From NCBI GenBank assembly GCA_012064385.1, contig QRDG01001891.1, positions 39,843 through 103,842 of the forward strand: a stretch of 64,000 nucleotides of DNA. The letters run 5' to 3'. Numbering within the stretch: the first letter of the stretch is position 1; the number at the start of each line of letters is the position of its first letter. Of this stretch, positions 12,165 through 22,464 are shown one piece after another. Both the position numbers and the translations under genes were made by a program. This DNA is from Puccinellia tenuiflora (Eukaryota; Streptophyta; Magnoliopsida; Poales; Poaceae). The notes beneath the pieces were generated by a model. It saw only the letters and a program-made list of their open reading frames with translations, searched no databases and was not told the origin of the DNA.

Positions 12165-12428
12165 ACAACAAGATATAGAATTGATTTTGTTTTAAGTCAA
12201 ACTATATGAAGTTTGACCAAACTTTTATAAAACAGATTAACGTCTACCATACCAAAATATACATGTTTTCTGAACCTTTACCAAAAATATATTTTGTTGC
12301 AAATCTAATGGTATTTATTTGGTATGGGATATGTTGATAATTTTCACATACACTTAGTAAGAGTTTACCACGTTTGGCTTAGGATAAAACTAATTAATAT
12401 GCTCTATATTTTGATGTGGAGAGAGTAT
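12165..12428. mobile_element. Degenerate Stowaway-like MITE in the promoter of the repeat-protein gene
   Basis: The right end reads ATGCTCTATATTTTGATG then GGAGAGAGTA, like a decayed Stowaway terminus next to TA. The interior (TTAACGTCTACCATACC, TATTTGGTATGGGATATG) matches in order and orientation the MITE upstream of the broken paralogue (63268-63486). The left terminus is eroded, so the start is approximate. Confidence 0.6.
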
Positions 12429-12758
12429 ATGGTATATTCTGCACGTATACATAAATGCATATGAATGACCAAATGAATCAAGTATCTCGATCGAAAAATT
12501 GAATTCCGTTCACAAAAATACATGCATATGAACTATATATGTAGCATGGTAAACCATACGGTGTCGATGTACCATTTTTTGGTCTTGTGTCGATACACAA
12601 ACATGTGTGTGTGGATGTGTGGTAGGTAGCGTAATGGGCCTACTAAATATATCCATCTATATATATAGCTAGGTACCAAGCTATGCTGACGGAAGAGCAG
12701 ACAATCATGCAAGAAACATACACCCTCCAATCTCTCATGAGTCTACACACGGATGCCC

Positions 12759-12767
12759 TATATAAAT
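12759..12767 (+). promoter_or_regulatory. TATA box of the repeat-protein gene
   Basis: TATATAAAT lies 82-90 bp upstream of the ATG at 12848, which leaves room for a start site about 30 bp downstream and a leader of roughly 55 nt. The leader sequence just before the ATG (CCAAATAAGTTAGATTGCA) is conserved in the paralogue at 62790-62810. Confidence 0.65.
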
Positions 12768-12847
12768 CCATGCATCCACCATCATTCCTTGATCTAGAAA
12801 ACTAATACATACATAAAGTCGTATCCCACCAAATAAGTTAGATTGCA

Positions 12848-13729
12848 ATGGCAACTGGAAGGTTTGTCTTCGCCGCCCTGATACTCGTCGGCCTTACAAC
12901 CGTCCCGGCGACATCACGGCCGGCATCGAGCAAGCAAGAGGTCCTCTATGCTGAAGAAGGAAAAGACGCTTCTTCACCAGAAAAAGATGCGGCTTCCAAG
13001 TATGCCGACGCCATTATTTCTGATGCCGCTTCCAAGGCCAGCATAAGGTCGGCCGAAAAACACATGAAGGAGGCTGAGGTCGCCGACTCGTCCGAAAAGG
13101 CTGTTGTTGCCAAGAAGGCTGCGGCTCAGAGCCTAGCCTCTGCATTGGCGTACGTCTTCCGGGGTGCTATTGCCAAGAAGGCCATTGTTGATGGTGGTGC
13201 CAAGGAGCGAAATGAAGACGTTACCGCTGAGAAGGATATGGCATCCAAGTATGCCGATGCCATCATTTCTGATGCCGCGTCCAAGGCTGAGATCGCCACG
13301 GCAGACAAGTACATGAAGGAGGCCGCTGCCGCCGACTCGCTTGAAAAGGCTGCCATAGCCAAGAAAGCTGCCGCTCAAAGTGTAGCCTCTGCATTGGCTT
13401 ACGCCTTCCGGGGTGCGGCCTCGAAAGCACAGATAAATAGGGATGCGGTTGATTCTAAAGCACAATCTTCATCCTTGGAAAAAGATGCCGCCTCCAAGTA
13501 TGCCACGGCCATCATATCTGAGGCAACATCCAAGGCCCACATAAAGGCAGCCGACGAGTACATGAAGGAGGCTGCGGTGGCCGACTCGCCAGAAAAGGCT
13601 GCCGTTGCCAAGAAGGCTGCAGTTCTGAACATAGCTGCTGCAACGGCGTATGCCAACGCAGGTGACAAGCAGGAAACAAGTGCTTCCACACCCTTAAGCG
13701 CAAAGGATGGTGCTGACTACAAAGCCTGA
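12848..13729 (+). CDS. Secreted Ala/Lys-rich protein with three internal repeats, function unknown
   Basis: A single-exon 293-residue protein. Residues 1-23 look like a cleavable signal peptide (FVFAALILVGLTTVPATS). Three repeats of about 62 residues follow at about 45-106, 128-189 and 210-270. Each has the pattern EKDAASKYADAIIS.., ..MKEA..ADS.EKA..AKKAA and ends ..SALAY.FRGA in the first two. The composition (Ala, Lys, Glu, Asp; no Cys) predicts long amphipathic helices, somewhat like LEA-type proteins, but I do not recognise the family. The ATG sits in a good context (GCAATGGCA), preceded by a TATA box. An AATAAA lies at 13922-13927, about 190 bp after the stop. The gene is intact. A broken single-repeat paralogue in inverted orientation is at 57533-62789. 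Function is not inferable from sequence; secretion is likely. Confidence 0.85.
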   Translation: MATGRFVFAALILVGLTTVPATSRPASSKQEVLYAEEGKDASSPEKDAASKYADAIISDAASKASIRSAEKHMKEAEVADSSEKAVVAKKAAAQSLASALAYVFRGAIAKKAIVDGGAKERNEDVTAEKDMASKYADAIISDAASKAEIATADKYMKEAAAADSLEKAAIAKKAAAQSVASALAYAFRGAASKAQINRDAVDSKAQSSSLEKDAASKYATAIISEATSKAHIKAADEYMKEAAVADSPEKAAVAKKAAVLNIAAATAYANAGDKQETSASTPLSAKDGADYKA

Positions 13730-14730
13730 GCGGCGCTCCATCCTAACGAACTACCGATCATATATGTATTTATATTTGCAAGGATCTGGTCGTGGACTGA
13801 AATAGTTCTCTTCATTTGATGATCGACGTTAGTCGGGTGGGTTGGTATATCCATTGTTCATTTAATAATTGTTTCATACTATTTCTTATCATGGTATCTT
13901 CAATTTGTAATGTCTGTGATAAATAAATTTTATGTTTGTGGAGAAATTTTATTGCACTTCCCACTGGAACCAATTAGACAGCGCTCAATAACCGTCAACT
14001 TGCATCACGACTTGATCATTCCATGCTCCAGCTTTATACCAGCTGGTTGAGGAATCAACAGTCAAGTATGTACAAATAAAGGTAGAAGCGATTTTTATAA
14101 TAGTCTGCGTAATTTTAGTTTAACGGAATGAAACATATGTATATTCTTGCAGTGGCACATGCATCTTTTGTGGAAGTAAATCGAGTCAGTTATGGGGAGC
14201 TGGAACTTGAGTTCAATTATGTGTCTATTTATTTTGCTAGTTATGTTGCCTCACTTTTTGAACACTGCAAAAACTTGTCATTTTCATTGATTAGGATGAA
14301 ATATTAGAAAAATTTATTGGTTGGGGCTATGTACTTGAGCTATATGTCTGCTCTTCCGCTATTGCATTACTCAAAAAAAAAAAACTACTGGCCAAGCTCA
14401 AAACTTGCTCCTCCATCAATTTTATCAGAAAAATCTTAATATTTCTTTTATAGAATGCTTTTATTGTGTGACAAAACACATTCCAAATTGAAGTAGCAAC
14501 CCCGCGCAGCAGGAGGACATGGAAACTCTAATCACCCGTAAGATCCATCCCTGGTCATCTCGTATCCAAATACTTGTAGGCGTTGGTTTTGAAATCAGTG
14601 GTCCTAATGACATTCCTAAGACATAATTTATTTGTAACAATGGTATGAGAAGCCTGATGTGCAAGATTATATTAGAACCCTAAATATTCTTGACTAAGGG
14701 ATCATGTTCTTATCTCGGTCTATGTAAAAG
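13730..14730. other. 3' flank and intergenic DNA
   Basis: Holds the likely poly(A) signal AATAAA (13922-13927) of the upstream gene, then AT-rich intergenic sequence with a 10-A run near 14375. No gene or clear transposon is seen before CACTA-1 begins. Confidence 0.5.
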
Positions 14731-14935
14731 CACTAGTGGAGAAAGAGCCTTTTGTCCCGGCTCGTTAGGGCCTCTAGTCCCGGATCTGCACCCAGGACTG
14801 CGGAATCGGGACTAGAGCCCCCCTCTAGTCCCGGGTCAGTTACGACCCGGGACAAAAGGGTCCCGCACGTGGCCGGTGCCTCGGCGCGTGGTCGAGGACC
14901 TTTAGTCCCGGTTCTTAATACGGCACCTGGCAGCC
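14731..14935. repeat. CACTA-1 left subterminal repeats
   Basis: Inverted and direct copies of the motif TAGTCCCGG / CCGGGACTA, spaced tens of bases apart, directly inside the CACTAGTG end. In the family such repeats bind the TNP1/TNPA-type protein. Confidence 0.8.
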
Positions 14936-15109
14936 TCTTGCTCTGGCTTTTTTGTGTTCCCGCCTTATTGCATATTTAAAATTATGATCAATCTTTCAAA
15001 ATATGTGGTTAATTAATTACAATTAAGAAAAATACATATAGCATATCAAAATGTTCATAAAAGAAATATCTATCTAATAAAAATATACTTTATTCTTTAT
15101 TCTTTATAC

Positions 15110-15280
15110 ATAGAGCCCGTCTATTCGATTACATATCACAACCGGGACTAGAGCCCGTCTATTCGATTACATGGAGGTCATAACCGGGACTAGAGCCCCG
15201 TCTACTCGATTACATATCACAACCGGGACTAGATCCCGTGTATTCGATTACATGGAGGTCACAACCGGGACTAGAGATAT
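15110..15280. repeat. Tandem array of about 40-bp units inside CACTA-1
   Basis: Four head-to-tail units, each containing CCGGGACTAGAGCCCGT, then (T/C)TATTCGATTACAT, then a short link (ATCACA or GGAGGTCA). They lie between the subterminal region and the stop codon of the Ulp1 gene. The units embed the subterminal-repeat core, so the array looks like an amplified binding site. Confidence 0.75.
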
Positions 15281-15282
15281 GT

Positions 15283-18200
15283 CTACTCGGTGTTATTGTA
15301 TTTTCCCTCAGGGTTTATGACGTGGTCCACCAAAAATCCCTCAATTTCCTCTTGAAGCGCTCCTTTGGTTGCAGTTTCCTCCGCATTTCATCCAACTATA
15401 AAAGAAGGAGATCAATATGAATATCAATCATTATAACAATAATTATGAATGACACTCAACAATGGTAATAAAATAAAATTGTGAATATATTTGTTCACGT
15501 ACCTCTATAAATTTCGATGCGTTCCACTCACTGACCTCCTGGCGAATCCACTCGCAAACGAAGAATCCACACAAATTGGACCCCGATGGCTGCCTCTCGC
15601 ACTTTACGAGAATAGAATTCAATCAAATAATAATCAAGCATGATATAATGGTATTGAAATTAGAATTAAAGAGATGCGCGGACCTAGCTCGTACTACTTA
15701 CCTTGAGATGATGAAAACTAAGTATCTCTCTTCGGGTGTCGCCAATGAGTCGTGGAGTTCAACTCTTTCAGAGTCAACTTCAATGATTAGTAGAATGTAA
15801 TGGAAGTTGCGCACATTTATATACGTCAGTAACTCATCAGTTACAATTAACATCGAGTAAGTTGCAAAAATTAATGTGTACAAGACAGTAACAGTCTTAC
15901 TCAAAGTTGTAAGGAAACAGTATCTTCTTTTTGTAATGTTGCCTCCGTATGAACCTTAGCAAGTTGTCCTCCATTTCCTGGGGGAACTCTAGTAGCAATT
16001 TTTGATTAATTCGTGTTGGGTTAACAAACCCAATGTTAAAGATTCCTTTTTGGTCCCATTCATGACTCTTTATTCTGCATAATAGCGTAGTGAGCATAAT
16101 TATAGGCAATGAACGAGCTGCGCTACGCTACAGAATTTGTTATGGAAATAAATGAATTGAATCAATTACAGACAATAGGTACCGATGATACTCAAGTCGA
16201 GGGCGTCAAGCTTGTATAACATATGGAGTTCTTTAAGATAAATGCAAATATGGTCTTTACCAATGTAATGCTCTTCTGTAACTTTCACAAGGATTATTAT
16301 TCGCCCTTCCTTTGTGATTTTCATGTACCAGTTATGCAGTATTCACATTTGTGTTGGTAGAAGATTGATCTGATCAGGTGGCACCAGAGACTTCCCGTAT
16401 TCCCCATACTTCTTCCAACATAGGCCCCATATCTCCGCCGAGTATTGCCATTTCCAGTTGATAAAGAGAAATGCCAGCTTCTGCAATAATTTTTGCCCTC
16501 GTACTGGGTGGTACAGCTGCAATGTCCGCCGTGAAGCCCTGATTAGTGGGTAACACCTTGAGCGGGGAGATCGACTGTTTTGCCTGTTCTCCGAGCTGGG
16601 CAACGTCTCTTTTCCCGCTGGCACTACTACTTTTCATCGTGCGGGAGCTAACTCTCCTCATACATCGCAAATAGTCATCAGGCTTATTTATCTCAAATTG
16701 CGATGGCTGCTCAAGAAAGTCCTTAGCCCACTTTACGGTTTCCGGCTTAAATGTTTGCTTTGCCTCGGGCTTTTTCGGTGCAAACTGTCTTTTCACCTCG
16801 GCGTCCACGATCACGGCGTTTTCCTCAACAGTCCGGTCGTAAGCTCGAACGGGAGGAGCCGGCGGTACTTTTGGGAGGGGCTCCTGTCGGGGTCCGTGTC
16901 GGTTACCCATCGAAAACGAAGCGGTGCGCTTCCTCTTTTGGCTTTGAGCCTTAGTGAGCGGAGGCGGCGGAGTCGGCTGAGGAGTCGGGTGATGCGGCGG
17001 CGGAGATCGAGATGGACTCGTGTTGTGGTGGTCGTCCCTCTCGTCATCATGTGGACTTGGAGGTGGTGATTCGCGACTCGGAGGAGACGATGGTGGCCTT
17101 TGCGCCGAGTCTGGAAACATGATGTATTTCTTGCGCCACAGAATGATACCACCCCTGACGTCTCCTAGTGTCCTCTCATCATCACCTCCAGGGATGTCAA
17201 GCTCGAGTGATTCATATCCCGGTACAAGTTGATCCACGCCGACAGGACCATAGCCATCTGGAATCTCATTGCAATGCCACCGTGCTATAGATTCACAAGT
17301 TAAAGCATAGCCGTCTGCCGCCTTCAAGGATAAGTTCCTCACTCCAACATGTAGCTCACAAGGTGTCTTCTCCCTGATATCATCCACGGGGTAGCGATCC
17401 ATTGATGCCTCATCAGCACCGACCCCCGTGGAAGCCACGCTGCTTCTCCGCTGAGATGGGCCGCCTTGACTATCTTGCAGCAGCTGGTGAGTTCGCCCTT
17501 GCTCGCGCAATTCCTCTATTTGCTTCTGTTAGTTCTTCACGATAGCAAGTATTTCCTCGTTCTGTTTTTCCAGGTTGTTCAACCGGCCTTCCTCCTCCTA
17601 CTCCCTCCTCTTCTTCGCTCTCGCTCGGCTTCTATAAGATTGACGGTCCTCGGGAAACCCAATCTTCCACGGCATATCAGGTCCAAAGCCTCGTGTTCTT
17701 CCGCCTTTTTCAGGATTCCCGAGGGCCTTTGTCAGCTCGTCGTTCTCTCTGTCGGGAATAAACTTTCCCACTTGAACCTCGGCGATTGCTTCAACAATTG
17801 CTTTCCGGTGTATAGAATTTTTTTTCTTTTCATCATTTTTAACTCCCCTGTTTCCATGTCATACTCCTCCCCATGCCTAAGTATCCAATTTCTTACCCTG
17901 GGGCCAGGACTCTGTTGCTGGAATGATCCCTTTTTCACGCATAGCGGCCTCAGTTTGATCCCACTTAGGCTCGGCAGTTCTGTAGCCACATGTCCCCATC
18001 TTATGGTGATATTTCTTTTTCTTTGCATTTTCCTTATTCTTTTCCGACCTTTGCCTAGCTAGTTCCGAATTCTTGTACTCCAGAAATGAGTCCCAGTGAG
18101 CCCGTTGCCTCTCTAGTGTAATCTGGAGCTTTTTTATCTTTGACATACGCACGGTATAATCTGTTCTTGTACTTATTGAATTGTTCAGCCATCTTCTTAA

Positions 18201-18830
18201 GAGCGAAATGCTTGACTGCGGCCCTCATGGCTTTTGTCTTTGCTTCATCATCTTCGAAGACCGGTAGGGTGAAATGTGCAATTAGCTTGTTCCAAAGATC
18301 ATCTTTCGATCTATCGTCGACATAACTAACTCCCTCTAGCTTTTTTGGCTTATGCCATTCCTGAACGCTGATCGCGACGTTGTCCCTAACAACAACTCCG
18401 CATTGATGCACAAACTTATTTGCGTTCATCTCGGGAAGCAACGGTTTGCCCTGTGAAGAGACGACCTCGATTATGAGATGCTCATCTTTGTCCATCCCTT
18501 TGGCATGGCCTCGTTTACTTTTAACAGATTGGGTCGATGCGGAGGTCTAAAATAAGAAACATTCGTTAATACATATATATATATATATATACAAATCTAT
18601 TATTGCATCTGATCAACAGACCTCGCCAGACTGCGGATGTCCACCAGTTTGCGAGTCGTCATCGCACTCGATGCTCGTTTGCGCTTCGTCTTCCAGCTCC
18701 ATTCCCTGACCGGACTCGTTCAAAAATTGTGAGCCGTCTTCTGCTCCGATGTCTTCTGCTCCACCGACCTCGGATTGCCGTACAATGGAAAAATGTCCTC
18801 TTCATTGTCACTGCTGTTGAAGTGATCCAT
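15283..18830 (-). pseudogene. CACTA-1 TNP1-like gene with C-terminal Ulp1-type cysteine protease
   Basis: Minus-strand exons from ATG 18828-18830 (MDHFNSSDNEED) to a TAG at 15283-15285. Seen: a first acidic exon (with an apparent frameshift); a second exon from about 18547 with GVVVRDNVAISVQEWHKPKK and KYKNRLYRAYVKDKK, typical of the plant En/Spm TNP1-like transposase-associated domain; a basic middle; a Pro/Ser-rich linker (about 16870-17150); then a Ulp1-like protease. The protease shows LDALDLSIIG, the catalytic His in NFHYILLIIEV (about 15801), Asp in LHDSLAT (about 15752), and Cys in NLCGFFVCEWIRQ (about 15568). A TAA interrupts IVKN/QKQIEE at 17529-17531. The intact triad suggests the protease domain decayed later than the rest. 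Family knowledge: Ulp1 proteases cleave SUMO; whether transposon copies do so is unknown. Confidence 0.78.
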
Positions 18831-19048
18831 TGCTTAACTATTACAAATGTAAGATAAAGCAATGTTAGCATTAGCCGAATAATTCAAAGTAGGGAACATT
18901 GTTTTCCTCATTTTACAAAAGCAACATTGATCAGATATGCAAAAGTATCATTAATACATATAGAATAATCCAGTTACATAGATCGGGTCCATTTTTATTT
19001 AACCCTAATACATCACAAATAATATCACTAATGCATGAAGCTCTCAAA

Positions 19049-19420
19049 CTAACTTCGACCGGTTCCTGAGCCGCAGGGTGCTGAGCCGCCGGCGCTGCGC
19101 ATCCAAAGAGAAGGAACCCTCACAGGGTCATAGCTCACATGATAAGGAACCCTCTGAAGAAATGACCAGCCATTGCTATAATGCCTATCCAATAGATACA
19201 TGTAGCGATGGACGTGCTCGTCCTCCTCCTTGATATGGCGACGTACCACCTCCTCGGGGGCCGGCTCCCTCTGCACCGAGCGTGGCCCACGCGACTGCCA
19301 CCAAATAAGATCCGGATCGACGACATCACCCGGATTCCTCACCAAGCTGCGCGTCCCGGAAGATAGCACCTCCCAGTGCCAGCCCGGTGGAGCCCAGTCC
19401 CGCACATCGCCCCTTATCAT
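19049..19420 (-). CDS. CACTA accessory ORF, about 123 residues, unknown function
   Basis: An open frame on the minus strand (RGDVRDWAPPGWHWEVL, WWQSRGPRSVQREPAPEE, LYDRHY-like middle, ending SAPCGSGTGRS). A close homologue of the same length sits in CACTA-2 at 43169-43552, so the frame is conserved between two independently inserted elements. I do not recognise the domain; the Trp-rich N half and Arg/Glu-rich middle are its visible features. Here its 5' side is fused by a deletion directly to transposase 3' sequence near 19420, so its own promoter is missing. Confidence 0.6.
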   Translation of the reverse strand: MIRGDVRDWAPPGWHWEVLSSGTRSLVRNPGDVVDPDLIWWQSRGPRSVQREPAPEEVVRRHIKEEDEHVHRYMYLLDRHYSNGWSFLQRVPYHVSYDPVRVPSLWMRSAGGSAPCGSGTGRS

Positions 19421-21067
19421 AATGTTCTTACATGGCTGTCTTGTCCTCCACTCCCACTATGTTTCTTTTACCTGAAATAACTATGTGGCGCTTTGGCTTA
19501 TCGTCTGATATTTTCTTTGTCTTATTTTTTCTCGGTTTGGTAGACATGTCCTTCACAAAGAAAACCTGAGCCATATAGTCGAAGATGGTGACCTGGACAA
19601 CAAGTACAGCTGATCTTCAACAGTGTTGTTATTATTTAGATGTGTTTGCAACCAACCACCGAAAGTCTCCATGTGTTCATGTCTAATCCAGGAGTCAGGC
19701 TTCCCCGGGTTGTTGAAGCGTACAATATTCTTGTGTTCCTCGATATACGGAGCCGCCAAGGTGGAATTCTGTAGAACTGTGTATTGTGCTTGAGTGAAAT
19801 AGCTCCTGTTTGTGTTCATCCCACACACGTACACCTTTTTCGCCCCACAACTGTAAAAGTTCTTCAACTAGTGGCTTTAGGTACACATCAATGTCGTTGA
19901 TGGGTTGCTTCAGGCCTTAGATCAGCACTGGCATCATAATGAACTTCCGCTTCATGCACAACCAAGGAGGAATGTTATAGATACATAAAGTTACAGGTCA
20001 GGTGCTATGACTGCAGCTCTGCTCCCCAAAAGGATTCATGCCATATGTACTTAGACCAAACCTTAAGTTTCTTGCGTCATCTGCAAAGTCCTTGTACTCT
20101 CTATCGATTTTTCTCCACTGCGACCCATCAGCGGGGTGTCTCAACATCTTGTCTTTCTTGCGGTCTTCTTTGTGCCATCGCAACAACTTGGCATGCTCTT
20201 TGTTTCTAAATAAACGTTTCAACAGTGGTATTATACGAGCGTACCACATCACCTTGGCAGGAACCCTCTTCCTGGGGGGCTGGCCCTCAACATCACCAGG
20301 GTCATCTCGTCTGATCTTATACCGCAATGCACCGCATACCGGGCATTCATTCTTATTCTCGTACTCCTCACCGCGGTAGAGGATGCAGTCATTAATGCAT
20401 GCATGTATCTTCTGCACATCTAATCCTAGAGGGCAGAGAACCTTCTTTGCTTCATACGTACTGTCAGGCAATTCGTTATCCTTTGAAAGCTTCTTCTTCA
20501 TTATTTTCAGTAACTTCGCAAATCCCTTGTCAAATAAACCAGTCTCTGCCTTCCATTGCAGCAATTCCAGTGTGGTACCGAGCTTTGTGTTGCCATCTTT
20601 GCAATATGGGTACAAGTTTTTTTGTGATCCTATAACATGCGCTCCAACTTCAACTTCTCATTTGCACTTTCTGCTTCTCTCTGTGCATCAACGATGGCCC
20701 GACGAAGATCATCGTCTAACATGGGCTCATCTGGTGCCTCTTCATCTTCAGCTTCCCCCTGGCATTACCACCGTATTCAGGGAACATAGAATAGTTGTCA
20801 TCGTTCTCTTCTTCTTCGTTGTCTTCCATCATTACCCCTCTTTCTCCGTGCTTGGTCCAACAATTATAGCCGGACATGAAACCGGACTGAATCAGGTGGA
20901 TGTGAAGGTTTTTTTTAGGAAGAATAATCATTCTCATTCCGACAGACACGGCATGGACAACACATAAAACCATTCCGCGTGTTTGCCTCAGCCACATTGA
21001 GAAAAGAACGCAGGCCTTGAATGTACTCGATAGAGCGTCGGTCATCGTACATCCATTGCCGGTTCAT
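19421..21067 (-). pseudogene. CACTA-1 transposase (TNP2/TNPD-like), internally deleted
   Basis: Minus strand. The N-terminal transposase-associated segment starts at ATG 21065-21067 (MNRQWMYDDRRSIEY, then zinc-binding CCPCRVCRN). A block at 19998-20615 holds the typical TNP2 signatures (CPLGLDVQKIHACINDCILY, CPVCGALRYK, HKEDRKKDKMLRHPADG). After VRVWDEHKQ the sequence jumps near 19805 to LFHSSTIHSSTEFH, which in CACTA-2 lies about 1.2 kb further along the gene. That block, which carries most of the conserved core, is absent. Further frameshifts occur near 20900, 20620 and 19990. The C-terminal part (19421-19800) remains recognisable up to its fusion with the accessory ORF. No active enzyme can be made. 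Confidence 0.88.
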
Positions 21068-21239
21068 CGAGCACCTTTTGTGCATAAGAAGGGAAAACAT
21101 CATTACACACAACATCATGAATAGAGAAGTGACCAAATTAATTAATACAAGTTCATCACATTAAAACCAAAGTAGAGTAGTGACCAAATGTAATACATAG
21201 TTCTCATAATTAAAACATACATTGAAACTAACATACAAA

Positions 21240-21545
21240 CTATCTAATGCATTTAAATGCAACAACAAATGCGATCACAATCGCAACTAAGGTAACCATT
21301 GATCCAACAACATAATGATACCAAGCCTCTTTATTAATGGCATATTTTCTAATCTTTCTAATCTTCAAGCGCATTGCATCCATCTTGATCTTGTGATCAT
21401 CGACGACATCGGCAAGATACAACTCCAATTTCATCTTCTCTTCTTCAATTTTTTTTCAATTTTTCTTTCAAATCATCGTTTTCTTTTTCAACTAAATTTA
21501 ACTTCTCGACAAGAGGGTCGGTTGGAATTTCCGGTTCATATATCT
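21240..21545 (-). pseudogene. Small coiled-coil plus membrane-segment ORF of CACTA-1
   Basis: On the minus strand an acidic, Lys/Glu-rich coiled coil (YEPEIPTDPLVEKLNLVEKE) is followed by KIRKYAINKEAWYHY and a hydrophobic C terminus (VVGSMVTLVAIVIAFVVAFK) that looks like one transmembrane helix. A run of A near 21450 shifts the frame by one base between the coiled coil and the rest. It lies just upstream of the transposase in the element's own orientation. Similar C termini accompany grass CACTA elements as far as I know. Function unknown. Confidence 0.55.
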
Positions 21546-22199
21546 CCAAAATAAAAATATCTATGTCAAGTGTTGTTCGGCATAATTGTTATAAACACGA
21601 AATTAAACAAATAGTTATAAACGATAATATACCACATCCGAATCATAGACCGAACGAGGGCCGACGGGGACGGATATCAAAACCATGGCACTATACATAT
21701 AACAAACAGTCATACAAGTAAGAAAAATTATACAAGTAATAACTATGCATCTAAATCATACAAGTAAGAATTTTTCTTTAAAAAAATGATAAAAACAAGA
21801 GACTCACCAAGGTGGTGCCGGCGACAGGGCGGCGCGGGCGGTCGACGATGGTGAGGAAGGGCACGGGACGACACTAAAACCTACAAATAATAATTTAATT
21901 TAGGGCTCAAATTGCATATATAAAACAAATGAACTCTCTAAGTTGGCATTTCATCAAACACCTAGCTAGAACTACAAATATGATATGAGCTAAATTTTAG
22001 CAATGAAATGAGCTAAACTTGCAATGCCGCCGGAAGAAAGGATGAAGTTGCTAACCCTTGGATAGATGGGTGCCGCCAATATCTTGACAAATGGTGGGGA
22101 AAAAATGGGGATTAACTCGAGCTCGGGAGAGGAAAGAGAGCAAAAAATGGAGTGTGCTCTCGAGCAGGAAAAATGGAGCTCGGGGTAGGAGATGATATA
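21546..22199. other. CACTA-1 non-coding interior
   Basis: AT-rich sequence with a GC-rich patch near 21800-21880. I see no protein signature. It probably contains the promoter region of the minus-strand genes. Confidence 0.45.
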
Positions 22200-22464
22200 G
22201 GGAAACCTTTAGTACCGGTTCGTGATACGAACCGGTTCTAAAGGGTCTCGCGCTGGCCCCCACGGCAGCTGCGGCCTGCCGCAACCCTTTAGTCCCGGTT
22301 CGTATAACGAACCGGGACTAGAGCTCTCCCACGACCCGGGACTAGAGGCTGTCGGCCTCGTAGCCGATGGACCGGGACTAGAGCCCCCTCTAGTCCCAGT
22401 CCAAAATTCATCCGGGACTAGAGCAAAATTTTGCTCTGGACGAAAGGTCCGTTTTCTACTAGTG
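22200..22464. repeat. CACTA-1 right subterminal repeats and terminus
   Basis: Several inverted copies of GAACCGGGACTAGAG / TAGTCCCGGTTCG, including a palindromic pair around 22288-22322, ending TTTTCTACTAGTG at 22464. Confidence 0.85.

Larger units (their letters stand above)
14731..22464 (-). mobile_element. CACTA-1: En/Spm-type DNA transposon, 7.7 kb, complete ends
   Basis: Begins CACTAGTGGAGAAAGAG at 14731 and ends TTTTCTACTAGTG at 22464. It is flanked on both sides by AAG (14728-14730 and 22465-22467), the 3-bp target duplication expected of CACTA elements. Subterminal repeats with CCGGGACTAGAG / TAGTCCCGG fill both ends. Genes on the minus strand: transposase (19421-21067, internally deleted), an accessory ORF (19049-19420), a TNP1/Ulp1 gene (15283-18830), and a small membrane ORF (21240 to about 21545). 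The deleted transposase makes it non-autonomous. Confidence 0.93.

Noticed and set aside
13126..13703. Antisense open frames within the repeat-protein gene
   Set aside because: Ala/Ser-rich mirror translations of the repeats on the other strand, no independent support.
15110..15280. CRISPR-like array (regular repeats with spacers)
   Set aside because: The units are contiguous direct repeats carrying the CACTA subterminal core in a plant genome; the intervening sequence repeats too.
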